From contig CAWGRF010000024.1 in the NCBI GenBank assembly GCA_963824935.1, positions 124,001-188,000 of the forward strand: DNA of 64,000 nt, given 5' to 3'. A program made the translations under genes and the position numbers. The notes under the pieces are model-generated. The model was given only the letters and a program-made list of their open reading frames with translations. It had not been told where the DNA came from and did not search any database. This document shows positions 10,008 through 18,752 of the stretch, piece by piece; the stretch's first letter is position 1; each line of letters starts with the position of its first letter. The DNA is from JACCZX01 sp963824935. GTDB lineage: Bacteria > Pseudomonadota > Gammaproteobacteria > Burkholderiales > Burkholderiaceae_F.

Positions 10008-12254
10008 GTGGGTAATAAGCCGCCGGCGTTCCAAGCGAAGCATGTGACCTGCGTGGCATTCGTACAGAAACGCTGGGGAACCCTCCTAGCGGTCCTCGTT
10101 GTACTCGAGGTGGTTGGCGTCATTTTGCTGACGTGGCGACCCACAGTCGAGAAATCGATACAGCACGCAACACTGCAGCACGCAAGCGGCCACTCCTACG
10201 TTGCGACGCTTTCCGGTACGGCGCCCCGTGGGTATCGACTTGAAGGCGATCGGCAGGAGGATTCGTTGCGTTCAGACTTGGTCCTTCTACAGGATGGAGT
10301 TCCTGTTGGACGGCCGCACAGCGTGCACGCGGCGATCGCACAAGAAGGAATGGGCGCGTATTCGCACTGGCATGAAGCGCTCTACTTTTCCACTCCAGCA
10401 AACACCGATCCGCGGAGCGACGGACATCGATATGGATTTAGAGCGGGTGCGACACTGAGCTCGCCTGCAAGAGAGGGGGTGTTTGTTGGGCTGATCCTCA
10501 TTGGCTTGGCTGCCTTTGCAACGTTTGGACAAGTGGTTAAGGCTTCGGCAATGCAGCGCGGGCTGCGCTTAGCCGTGGGTGCAGTGGGCAAAACAAGCGC
10601 GGTACTCGGCGGAGTTCGTGGACGTGTCGCAGCGTCGCTGATTGTGTTCGCGGTAGCCAGTACTTCAATAGTGGCCAATTGGCACGAGTACTACGTCGCA
10701 GCCGACTCCCGAGGCTATCTTGCCAATCAGTTTGTCGAGCCAGCGCTTCGACCTCCAATCTTCCCAGTGTGGTTGGACCTGTTCTCTGATCGCAATCTGA
10801 TAAAACGACGCCTGACCGAGATCGCGGATCTCGGCGATTTCAATAGGCCACTACTCGGGAAAACCAACGATCCGATACTTCGGGCAATTTGGGCGCAAAG
10901 AGTTTTGCTGCTCCTTGCGTTTGCCAGTCTTGCTTTCGCGACGACTACCTATCTCTCCTTTCCAGCCACTATTATCGGGTTTAGCTTGGTGGCGGTCAGC
11001 GTCGATCCGGCGCCCATAGAACGTTGGGCTGTCACCATAACGATACTGACACTCGGTCTCATTGCTGTTTGGCCAGCCGTGGCGCTGCTCGTGCGTCGTG
11101 GGGTTTATCAGAGTCGAGCAACCGAAGGCGCGGCGGACGTATCGACGGTCGCCTTGCTTACGCGAATTGTGGCATTGGTGGTCGCGGTCCACTTATTCTT
11201 GCCGCAAATCGTGAAAGACTCATTTCTTTCGACTGAGCAACAGTTCCTGCTGAGTGAGACGCTCGCGATGAGTTGGCAGCTATTGTTTGCAGCGTGTGTT
11301 CTCTGGTTTATCTGGAAGCGGCAGGGCGTAGCACTCATTTTGGCGGGAGCCTTTGCGTCACTTGGATACTTGACGAGATCGGCGTCAGTCTTCCTAGTTA
11401 TCATGCTAAGCGCTTTGTTTCTGCTCGCGCTCTTTTACGACTCTCGTAGATTCGTCGGTTACGTACTCGCTGCCTCAGCCGTAACAGTTCTAATCGTCTA
11501 TGCAGTTCCTATCTCGTCAATAGTGCGCGGCCAGGCACCAGCTCCGACGGCGCCAATGCTGAATTGGGGTCCAATCGCATTTGCGGTCGAGGTTGCGCAG
11601 CCGGGGGACGAGCGGTGGCTGATCGATTCCGAAAGCAAGCGGTTCCTCGCGAGCGTTCTTAGGATGCGCGAACATGCGGGTTCCAGGCGCGAGGCACTAC
11701 CGGATTATCGAGCGCTTAACTTGGGAGCCAACCTTTACCGAGTAGCAATTCCCGCCGCAAAAGAGGCGTTGCCTCATGCGTTTTCAGACAGAGCTGACGA
11801 ACCGCTTGTATACGCGTCAGCGAAGGATGTCGATGGCCTGTTCGGCAGAGTCGCCGGGCCAATATTGAGGCACCGGGCGTCCGAGTACGCAAGCGTTATA
11901 GGGGAATCGGCTTCCGTGGCTCTGGGAATTCATCCAAGCGTACGGTCTACCAGGTTATTCGAATCTGTGTGGCATTGGCTTGCGTTGCTGGTGCTTTTAG
12001 TGCTCGCTTTCCGGGGAACTCAACGAAATGTCAACATCGGGCTTGCAGCGGTCTTCCTGATTGGAATGCATGTTGTTCACGTCGGCATCGTTTCGGCGTT
12101 CGATGTTCCCGTGGTCAGGTACATATATGCGACTGAAATATTCGTCGCAGTAGCAATTGTTCTTCTGGTAGATCATCACATTCGCGCAATTTCGAAAGCC
12201 GGCTTGAAAAACTGGCGAATGGTCGGAAGCGGCGGGCGGCCGGTGGAGCTTTAG
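10008..12254 (+). CDS. Large GT-C-like membrane protein with an extracytoplasmic N-terminal domain
   Basis: A 748-residue protein. A first transmembrane helix (LLAVLVVLEVVGVILLTW) is followed by a soluble stretch of about 110 residues with MGAYSHWHEALYFSTP and NTDPRSDGHRYGF. Then come about ten further helices with long loops. The pattern SEKTLAM-like 'LLSETLAMSW...GYLTRSASVFLV' and the early loop ADSRGYLANQF match the layout of GT-C glycosyltransferases, which take sugar from polyprenyl phosphate on the periplasmic side. GTG 10008 is the first in-frame start; later GTG codons before the first helix are also possible. It opens the plus-strand cassette, 65 bases before the epimerase gene. The GT-C role is inference; the family was not identified. 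Confidence 0.72.
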   Translation: MGNKPPAFQAKHVTCVAFVQKRWGTLLAVLVVLEVVGVILLTWRPTVEKSIQHATLQHASGHSYVATLSGTAPRGYRLEGDRQEDSLRSDLVLLQDGVPVGRPHSVHAAIAQEGMGAYSHWHEALYFSTPANTDPRSDGHRYGFRAGATLSSPAREGVFVGLILIGLAAFATFGQVVKASAMQRGLRLAVGAVGKTSAVLGGVRGRVAASLIVFAVASTSIVANWHEYYVAADSRGYLANQFVEPALRPPIFPVWLDLFSDRNLIKRRLTEIADLGDFNRPLLGKTNDPILRAIWAQRVLLLLAFASLAFATTTYLSFPATIIGFSLVAVSVDPAPIERWAVTITILTLGLIAVWPAVALLVRRGVYQSRATEGAADVSTVALLTRIVALVVAVHLFLPQIVKDSFLSTEQQFLLSETLAMSWQLLFAACVLWFIWKRQGVALILAGAFASLGYLTRSASVFLVIMLSALFLLALFYDSRRFVGYVLAASAVTVLIVYAVPISSIVRGQAPAPTAPMLNWGPIAFAVEVAQPGDERWLIDSESKRFLASVLRMREHAGSRREALPDYRALNLGANLYRVAIPAAKEALPHAFSDRADEPLVYASAKDVDGLFGRVAGPILRHRASEYASVIGESASVALGIHPSVRSTRLFESVWHWLALLVLLVLAFRGTQRNVNIGLAAVFLIGMHVVHVGIVSAFDVPVVRYIYATEIFVAVAIVLLVDHHIRAISKAGLKNWRMVGSGGRPVEL

Positions 12255-12319
12255 CGCCGCGAGCGCAAGAGCACCATGGCCGCGTGTGATGCATAACGAT
12301 AATCAGGCAGGGGAAAAGC

Positions 12320-13294
12320 GTGGCTAGAGCATTTCTGACCGGCGGGGCAGGGTTCGTTGGTTCACATGTGAGTCAAATGTTGCTCGATCGGGGGCTCGAG
12401 GTCGCGGTATTCGATCAATTCGTCAACTACATTTATCCGCTCGATCATGTGCACGTGGACAATCTCACACAGCGAATGGCAGGTATCAAGGATCGGGTGA
12501 CGACGTTTCGCGGTAGCACACGGGATCAGGATAATTTGCGTCGCGCACTGCAGTCATTTCAGCCCAACTACATCGTTCATTTGGCGGCGATGCCGCTCGC
12601 CAATTTGGCGGTGGAGCACCCCGAAGAGGCGGTCGATGCGATTCTCTCCGGCACCATCAACGTTTTGCATCAGTCACGCGATCTTTCGACGTTGAAGCGA
12701 TTGGTCTACGTCTCGTCTAGCATGGTGTACGGAGATTTTGTCCGCGTGCCCGTTCGCGAAGACGATCCGAAAGATCCGAAAGAGGTTTACGGCTCGCTTA
12801 AGCTTTCCGGCGAACTATTGGTTCGCTCCTTCGGCAGGTTGTACGGAATTGAACACAGTATCGTTCGACCGTCTGCCGTATACGGGCCTACCGACAACAA
12901 TCGGCGTGTGCTCGGAATATTCCTGGAACGCGCCCTGAAAGGCGAACCGTTGATTGTGAAGGGCGCGAATCAATCGCTTGATTTCACGTTCGTCGAAGAT
13001 GCAGCGCAGGGCATTGTCTGCGCGACTTTGCACGAAGAAGCAAGCGGCGGCACATTTAACATTACGCGGGGTCGCGGAAGAACGATCATCGAGGCGGCCG
13101 AAATAGTTGCAGGGCTGGTTCCGCAAACCGTTATCCGCACGGAAGAAGCCGATAAACGTCTGCCAAGCCGCGGCGAGCTGGACGTTTCATTGGCAAAGGA
13201 GCGTATCGGCTTTAATCCTCGAGTCGATCTCGAAGAAGGCTTGCGCCGATATCATGCTTATTTATTAGATCAGCGGAAAAGAGGGGTGTGGTAA
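12320..13294 (+). CDS. NAD-dependent nucleotide-sugar epimerase/dehydratase (extended SDR)
   Basis: A 324-residue protein with the N-terminal Rossmann motif TGGAGFVGSH, then VSSSMVYGD and YGSLK, which supply the Ser-Tyr-Lys catalytic set of extended short-chain dehydrogenases, and VRPSAVYGP. The start is GTG 12320, preceded by an AGGGGAAAA ribosome-binding site. The enzyme should act on a nucleotide sugar in the cytoplasm as a 4-epimerase or 4,6-dehydratase. The PLP aminotransferase gene that follows 4 bases later would suit a keto-sugar product. Which sugar is used cannot be told from the sequence. The gene is intact. Confidence 0.85.
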   Translation: MARAFLTGGAGFVGSHVSQMLLDRGLEVAVFDQFVNYIYPLDHVHVDNLTQRMAGIKDRVTTFRGSTRDQDNLRRALQSFQPNYIVHLAAMPLANLAVEHPEEAVDAILSGTINVLHQSRDLSTLKRLVYVSSSMVYGDFVRVPVREDDPKDPKEVYGSLKLSGELLVRSFGRLYGIEHSIVRPSAVYGPTDNNRRVLGIFLERALKGEPLIVKGANQSLDFTFVEDAAQGIVCATLHEEASGGTFNITRGRGRTIIEAAEIVAGLVPQTVIRTEEADKRLPSRGELDVSLAKERIGFNPRVDLEEGLRRYHAYLLDQRKRGVW

Positions 13295-13298
13295 GAAA

Positions 13299-14441
13299 AT
13301 GGAGCAGCTAGTCGTAAAAAAGAGCCACATTAAACAGGTGGCAAGCGTCCCGTTTTTCGGACTAAATCGGCAGTACGCGCGATATCGCGAAACGTTCCTC
13401 GAGATCACCGACAAGGTGTTATCGACAGGACAAGTGCTTCAAGGCGCCCCCGTCGAAGAGTTCGAGCACGCGTTGCGCACACTTACGGGCCGGCGGCATG
13501 CGGTCGCAGTGGGCTCATGCACGGATGGGATCGCCTTTGCTCTTTCGGCGCTCGGTATCGGCGCCGGCGACGAAGTGTTGGTCACGTCGTTCTCTTTTCT
13601 TGCTTCGGCATCTCCGATTCTTCGGGTCGGTGCCACGCCGCGCTTCGTTGACATCAATCCTCACACTTTCATGATGGACATGGGTGCGCTGCAGCGCTCT
13701 ATCAGCAAGTCGACGAAGGCGATTCTTGGAGTTCACCTCTTTGGTCAGTCGCTGCCTATGGATGAAGTCGAGGCCATAGCGGCGCAACGCGGTCTTGCGC
13801 TCATCGAAGATGCAGCGCAAGCGATCGGAACGCGTTACCGCGACCGTTCCGCAGGAGGCATGGGTGCCATTAGCTGCCTCAGCTTTGATCCAACAAAGGT
13901 GGTGGGATCCTTTTCGAGTGCAGGCGCAGTGGTCACCGATGATCCTGATCTCGCGCGGAAGGTTGTACAGCAGCGGTATCACGGTCGTGACTCGCGGACG
14001 CGAGAGTACGAAGCGCTGGGTTACAACAGCCAGCTTTCCTCTGAAATGGCTGCGATGTTGGTGTTCAAACTATCGAAGATGGCCGAGTGGGAATCACAGC
14101 GTGCACGCATTGCAAAGATCTACGAAGAAGGCCTTGCTGATGTGGCACAGATTCAACTTCCTTCGCTGGCTCCAGGTAGCACCCACAATTGGCACAAGTT
14201 CGTGATCCGCGCCGCCGGTCGCGATGACCTGGCTGCCGCTTTGAAGACATCCGGCGTTCAGACGATGGTGCACTATCCAAAAGCAATGTGCGACACGCCG
14301 GTATTCGCGAAGTATGTAAGCGAAGTGCCTGAAGCCCGACGAGCTGCGGCGACGGTGCTCTCTCTGCCGATATTTGCCGAGCTTGACCAATTCGAAGCCG
14401 AGACCGTGGTTGCCAGGATCCGCGAGTACTACGACCAGTGA
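13299..14441 (+). CDS. DegT/DnrJ/EryC1/StrS-family PLP aminotransferase
   Basis: A 380-residue protein. PVEEFEHALRTLTGRRHAVAVGSCTDGI and LIEDAAQAIGTRY are hallmarks of nucleotide-sugar aminotransferases of this family. The PLP-binding lysine is K200 in SFDPTKVVGS, where many relatives have SFHxxK. It should transfer an amino group, usually from glutamate, to a keto-sugar nucleotide, plausibly the product of the upstream SDR enzyme. The start is ATG 13299 and the stop overlaps the next start by four bases (GTGA). The downstream PglD/NeuD-like acyltransferase is the usual partner that would acylate the new amine. Confidence 0.88.
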   Translation: MEQLVVKKSHIKQVASVPFFGLNRQYARYRETFLEITDKVLSTGQVLQGAPVEEFEHALRTLTGRRHAVAVGSCTDGIAFALSALGIGAGDEVLVTSFSFLASASPILRVGATPRFVDINPHTFMMDMGALQRSISKSTKAILGVHLFGQSLPMDEVEAIAAQRGLALIEDAAQAIGTRYRDRSAGGMGAISCLSFDPTKVVGSFSSAGAVVTDDPDLARKVVQQRYHGRDSRTREYEALGYNSQLSSEMAAMLVFKLSKMAEWESQRARIAKIYEEGLADVAQIQLPSLAPGSTHNWHKFVIRAAGRDDLAAALKTSGVQTMVHYPKAMCDTPVFAKYVSEVPEARRAAATVLSLPIFAELDQFEAETVVARIREYYDQ

Positions 14442-15409
14442 GCGCCGCGACGACAACCCTAGACGTTAGCGTCTGTATACCCACATACAACGAAAAGAAG
14501 GCCATTCGGAAAACCGTCGTTGAGCTCATCGAGACGATGAGTTCGCTGCCATACAGTTTCGAAATCGTCGTCATCGACGACGGTTCTACCGACGGCTCAG
14601 TGGAAGAAGTCGGCGATCTGAAGGTGCGAGTCCTTCGCCATCGACGCAATCTTGGCGGCGGCGTCGCACGGCTTACTGGATTAAGGCGTGCGCGTGGACG
14701 TTGGATTCTGCAGACAGATGCTGACGGCACATACCCGGTCGATCGAGTTCCGGCCATGCTCGAGCGCATGAAAAACGGCGCCGATATGGTGATCGGCGCG
14801 CGACGCCGCGAGAGTGCGACCGATTGGCACTGGTTGCGAGTATTCATGAAGTGGGCATTGAGATCGCTGGCCGGGCGGCTAGCGGGAAAGGATATTCCCG
14901 ATCTCAATTCCGGCCTACGAGTTTATGACCGCGCAGCTGCCTTGCAGTTTGCGTATCTCTATCCGACCGGTCACTCGATCATGAGCACGATGACGTTGGC
15001 ATTGATGACAAACGGGATGCGAGTGGAGTTTGAGCCGATCGATTACAACATACGATTGGGCCGGTCGACCTTTCGTCCGTTGCATGACACGTATAACTAC
15101 TTTGTCACGATCGTGCGCGCGATGACTTATTTTGATCCGTTGCGCATTTTTGCGCCGCCCGCCTTGCTGCTTTTCTTGGCGGGGTTGGTGATGATGGTGC
15201 GCAACCTGTGGGTAACAGCGTCATTGGGGTTTCTTCCACCAGTTCTGTTATTGGGGGCAATGCTACTGATGACGGTGGGAATCATCTCGGATCAGTTCGC
15301 GAACCTGGCCAAAGCGGTCGATTGGAGTTCGCGGATCGCACTCGCCGACCGGCTTGTTGAGGAAGTAAGCATTGACCCGAAGTCCACTGGCGACACTAGT
15401 CATCGATGA
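14438..15409 (+). CDS. GT2 glycosyltransferase resembling dolichol-phosphate mannose synthase, two C-terminal membrane helices
   Basis: A 323-residue protein with VCIPTYNEKKAI at the N-terminus, the nucleotide-binding VVIDDGSTDGS, and the metal-binding LQTDADGTYP. Near the C-terminus are two or three hydrophobic helices (FAPPALLLFLAGLVMMV, PVLLLGAMLLMTVGII). Enzymes with this layout transfer a sugar from a nucleotide to polyprenyl phosphate, making the donor used by GT-C enzymes, which fits the GT-C-like proteins in the same operon. The start is GTG 14438, coupled to the aminotransferase stop. The exact sugar and acceptor are unknown. Confidence 0.85.
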   Translation: MSAATTTLDVSVCIPTYNEKKAIRKTVVELIETMSSLPYSFEIVVIDDGSTDGSVEEVGDLKVRVLRHRRNLGGGVARLTGLRRARGRWILQTDADGTYPVDRVPAMLERMKNGADMVIGARRRESATDWHWLRVFMKWALRSLAGRLAGKDIPDLNSGLRVYDRAAALQFAYLYPTGHSIMSTMTLALMTNGMRVEFEPIDYNIRLGRSTFRPLHDTYNYFVTIVRAMTYFDPLRIFAPPALLLFLAGLVMMVRNLWVTASLGFLPPVLLLGAMLLMTVGIISDQFANLAKAVDWSSRIALADRLVEEVSIDPKSTGDTSHR

Positions 15410-16053
15410 CTGAGCGGTTGCTGATCATAGGGGCCGGGGCGCAGGCTCGCTATGTGATCGAAACCGCCAGGCGCAATCATCGCTGCGACATCATCGGGCT
15501 GATCGACACTTTTGAGAATCGGGACTATTGGGGACGGCAAATCGACGGCGTTGAGGTGCTCGGAGGCGCTGCGGTCTTAGATCAAATTACACCGGCTGCT
15601 GACCTCGCCGTCGTTCTGGCGGTGGCAGATGCGCAGAAGAAGCAGCGCTTGGCGGCGGTGCTTGCTGGCCGCGGCCATCGCTTCATGTCGATCATTCACC
15701 CGACCGCGATCTTGGCAGCTGATATTGAAATTGGAGTCGGGACCATTGTTAACGCCGCTGTTGTCATCGAGAGAGGAACTCGAATTGGCTCGCATGTGAT
15801 CATTCACGCTGGCTGCGTAATTGAACACGACAACATTGTCGAGGACTACGCGAATATCGCCCCGGGTGTTGTAACGGCCGGACGAGTCCGGATCGAAGTC
15901 GGCGCGACTGTCTTTACAGGAGCCCTCATTATTCCCGATGTCGTGATTGGGAAAGACGCTGTGGTAGGAGCAGGCGCAGTGGTTATCAAGTCGGTAGCAC
16001 AAGGTTCTACTGTGGTGGGCGTCCCGGCCCGGGAAATTTCCCGCTCTCACTAA
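15406..16053 (+). CDS. PglD/NeuD-like sugar O- or N-acyltransferase with left-handed beta-helix
   Basis: A 215-residue protein. The N-terminal Rossmann-like part starts LLIIGAGAQARYVIETA. From about residue 95 there is a hexapeptide repeat domain (IIHPTAILAADIEIGVG, RIGSHVIIHAGCVIEHDN, VIGKDAVVGAGAVV), the left-handed beta-helix of acetyltransferases. IIHAGCVIEHDN holds the expected active-site histidines. These enzymes acetylate a sugar amine or hydroxyl using acetyl-CoA, and in PglD-type pathways act directly after a DegT aminotransferase, as the gene order here suggests. The start ATG 15406 overlaps the GT2 stop (ATGA). Confidence 0.87.
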   Translation: MTERLLIIGAGAQARYVIETARRNHRCDIIGLIDTFENRDYWGRQIDGVEVLGGAAVLDQITPAADLAVVLAVADAQKKQRLAAVLAGRGHRFMSIIHPTAILAADIEIGVGTIVNAAVVIERGTRIGSHVIIHAGCVIEHDNIVEDYANIAPGVVTAGRVRIEVGATVFTGALIIPDVVIGKDAVVGAGAVVIKSVAQGSTVVGVPAREISRSH

Positions 16054-16082
16054 GAGTGCACTGACTTCAGGGACGCTGGGCC

Positions 16083-17978
16083 ATGTGTGGAATCGTTGGA
16101 ATCATCCGCTTCGATGGCCGGCCGGTCGATCGCGAGGCGCTGATCGCGCTTAATGCGTCGATCGCACATCGCGGACCCGACGACGATGGCCTTTGGGTCG
16201 ACGGCCCAGTGGGTCTCGCAATGCGGCGATTGTCCATTATCGATTTGAGCACCGGCCATCAGCCGATGTGGTGCCCAGCCGAACGCTTCGTCATTGTCTT
16301 CAACGGAGAGGTCTACAACTATCGCGAGATTCGCCGTTGTCTTGAATCACTAGGTCATACGTTTCGAACGAACAGCGATACGGAAGTCATCCTAATTGGA
16401 TATCGTGAGTGGGGCCCGCGCGTGCTGGACCGCATGATCGGCATGTGGGGCCTGGCGATCTACGACACGCTACGGCGAGAGCTCTTCCTCGCGCGCGATC
16501 GCTTGGGGAAGAAACAGCTTTATTACGGCATTACACCCGAGCTTCTAGTGTTCGGCTCGGAAATGGCGATACCGATCTTGTTCTCTCCCAAATTCAGAAA
16601 GCTCAACAAAAACGCAGTTCCGGAATTTCTTCGCCATGGATATGTGGGAGCAGGACGTAGCGTATTAGAGAGCGTGAGCGATCTTCCGACTGGCCACTGG
16701 GCGCTCGTCAATCTGAGTGGGCGTATGACGCACCAGGAGTATTGGAGCGTCCAAACAAAGTCAACCGAGCCCGTACCACGCACAGACGACGAGGCGGCCG
16801 AAACCTGCTATGCGCTTACCGTAGAAGCAGTGCGCGCTAGGCTCGTCGCCGACGTTCCGATCTCTGTAATGCTTTCATCCGGCCTCGATTCCAGTACGCT
16901 GGCCTATGTCCTCGCGCGCGAGCTACAAGCGCCATTGCATGCGTTTACGTTGGGTTTTGACGATCCAAGCTTTGACGAATCGCATGATGCGGGAGAGTTC
17001 GCCCGTCGGCTCGACCTGCCTTGGCATCGCCATTTCGTGACCGGCAATGACGTTGCGCGCGATTTCCCGCGCATGCTTGGCCACATGTCATCCTTACAGA
17101 GCAACACAGGGCAAGTCGTTTATTACTACGTGAATCAAGTGATTCGCGAAGCCGGCTACAAAGTGGCCTTGAACGGCAGCGGAGGCGATGAGCTGTTTGC
17201 TGGGTATCCGACCTATCGCGCGACGCGGCTTCACCAGTTCTATAGGCACCTACCGGCAGGAGTCAGAAAGCTGCTGCATCGGGCGGCGAATCAGTCGCCC
17301 GCTAATTTCGGGCGAGTTTCGCTCGATTACCAACTAAAGAAATTCACCGAGTTGGTATCAACTGAAACATACGCCGCGCATGGCTATTGGCGAACAATGT
17401 TTTCACCGAGTGAGTTACGAGTACTTTTGCGCCACGACGCTTTCCCGATGATAGGTAGCCATACGGATTTATATGAACGCGCATTTGCTTCTATCGGAAC
17501 AAGGTCGGCGGACGTCGTCTCGCTATTGAAGGCCGACATGTTGGCGTGGCTCCAGCCCATGCTTCCTTGGACCGACAACATGTCGATGGCGCACAGTGTG
17601 GAAATGCGTCTTCCAATGCTCGATCATCGACTGATTTCCTACGTATACAGCCTACCGAACCGGTTCCTGTTTCGCGGTCTTGAACTGAAACGCTTGATGA
17701 AGAAGATGATTTCAAACAGATTGCCGCATGATGTAGTGCTTCGAAAGAAGAAAGGGACGCATTTGCCCGTTTCTAAGTGGTTGAATCGCGAACTCGCTCC
17801 GATCGCTAATGCATTTCTGTCGCCGGAGACCGTGCGCTCGACTGCGCTGTTCGAGGAGAAGGAAGTGACACGGCTTCTTGAGGAGCATCGCGCAGGTAAG
17901 CGCGATAACACCTTTAAGCTTTGGAATCTGATCGTGTTTCACGCATGGGTTCAGCGATTTTCAATCTCAGTGTCATAA
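16083..17978 (+). CDS. asnB: Asparagine synthase-like glutamine amidotransferase (second copy)
   Basis: A 631-residue, intact protein. MCGIVGII carries catalytic Cys2, followed by IAHRGPDDDG and NGEVYNYREIR of the glutaminase domain. The synthetase domain has a PP-loop variant VMLSSGLDSST and NGSGGDELFAGYPTY. The C-terminal VEMRLPMLDHRLISYVYSLP and LRKKKGTHLPVSKWL match AsnB-type enzymes. It differs clearly from the copy at 7867-9844, so it is not a recent duplicate. Within a glycan operon the likely reaction is ATP-dependent amide formation on a uronic acid or similar carboxylate; ordinary asparagine synthesis cannot be excluded. It sits 29 bases after the acyltransferase and 6 bases before a methyltransferase gene. 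Confidence 0.9.
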   Translation: MCGIVGIIRFDGRPVDREALIALNASIAHRGPDDDGLWVDGPVGLAMRRLSIIDLSTGHQPMWCPAERFVIVFNGEVYNYREIRRCLESLGHTFRTNSDTEVILIGYREWGPRVLDRMIGMWGLAIYDTLRRELFLARDRLGKKQLYYGITPELLVFGSEMAIPILFSPKFRKLNKNAVPEFLRHGYVGAGRSVLESVSDLPTGHWALVNLSGRMTHQEYWSVQTKSTEPVPRTDDEAAETCYALTVEAVRARLVADVPISVMLSSGLDSSTLAYVLARELQAPLHAFTLGFDDPSFDESHDAGEFARRLDLPWHRHFVTGNDVARDFPRMLGHMSSLQSNTGQVVYYYVNQVIREAGYKVALNGSGGDELFAGYPTYRATRLHQFYRHLPAGVRKLLHRAANQSPANFGRVSLDYQLKKFTELVSTETYAAHGYWRTMFSPSELRVLLRHDAFPMIGSHTDLYERAFASIGTRSADVVSLLKADMLAWLQPMLPWTDNMSMAHSVEMRLPMLDHRLISYVYSLPNRFLFRGLELKRLMKKMISNRLPHDVVLRKKKGTHLPVSKWLNRELAPIANAFLSPETVRSTALFEEKEVTRLLEEHRAGKRDNTFKLWNLIVFHAWVQRFSISVS

Positions 17979-17984
17979 CTCATC

Positions 17985-18752
17985 ATGGTGTCCACTGAAG
18001 TTTGGCCCGATGTAGTCGATCGATTCGATGACTACTCGGCGTGTTATCAAGCAATGGGCGAAAACGTGGTGGCGCACCGCGCGGAGAGCGCACGTTACTA
18101 CCGCTGGATGGCCAACGTTATTCGCCCGCAACTGGGTAGACGAACCCTTGAGCTCGGCGCAGGACCGGGACTGATCACGCCTTACTTAAAAGATCTTGAT
18201 TTGTACGTTGCCACAGAGGCCTGGGCGCCGTTTGTCGAAGAACTTCGGGCCGTCGCTAAGGATCGGACTGAAGTAGGCGTCGAAACATTGGATGTCGCCG
18301 ACCTTTCTCGGCACACACAACGATTTCGCGACTTAAGGCTCGATTCAATCTTTAGCACAAATTTGCTTGAGCACGTAAAAGATGATGTCGACGTCCTGCG
18401 TCAGATGAGAGATGTCGTGTTACCGCACGGGCGTGTCGTTAACCTGGTTCCAGCGTTTCGTGAGCTTTATGGTCCGATCGACCGAGCCATCGGTCACTAT
18501 CGAAGATACGAACGGAAGGAGCTAGCTACAAAATACGCAGCGGCTGGTTTGAAGGTCGAGAAAATCAAGTACTTCAACCTAGCGGGTTACCTGTCTTGGG
18601 CGTGGCTGCGTGTCCGTAAGTCGCGCGACGTAAGTCGACGGCAATTTAGATCGTTTAACGCGGTCGTCCCACTATTTGAACTATTTGAGTGGGCCATTCC
18701 GCCTGTTATCGGATCCAGCCTGATCTGCATCGGCGTCCCGGAGGCAGCATGA
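17985..18752 (+). CDS. Class I SAM-dependent methyltransferase
   Basis: A 255-residue protein with motif I LELGAGPGLITPYL, a motif II acidic residue in YVATEAWAPF, and a post-II segment IFSTNLLEHVKDD, the arrangement of Methyltransf_11/23-type enzymes. The C-terminal part (RFRSFNAVVPLFEL region, PPVIGSSLICIG) is hydrophobic and may sit on the membrane. The start is ATG 17985. The stop overlaps the next gene by four bases, so it is translationally coupled to a second methyltransferase. The substrate is not known; a glycan or lipid-linked sugar is inferred from the operon. Confidence 0.83.
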   Translation: MVSTEVWPDVVDRFDDYSACYQAMGENVVAHRAESARYYRWMANVIRPQLGRRTLELGAGPGLITPYLKDLDLYVATEAWAPFVEELRAVAKDRTEVGVETLDVADLSRHTQRFRDLRLDSIFSTNLLEHVKDDVDVLRQMRDVVLPHGRVVNLVPAFRELYGPIDRAIGHYRRYERKELATKYAAAGLKVEKIKYFNLAGYLSWAWLRVRKSRDVSRRQFRSFNAVVPLFELFEWAIPPVIGSSLICIGVPEAA

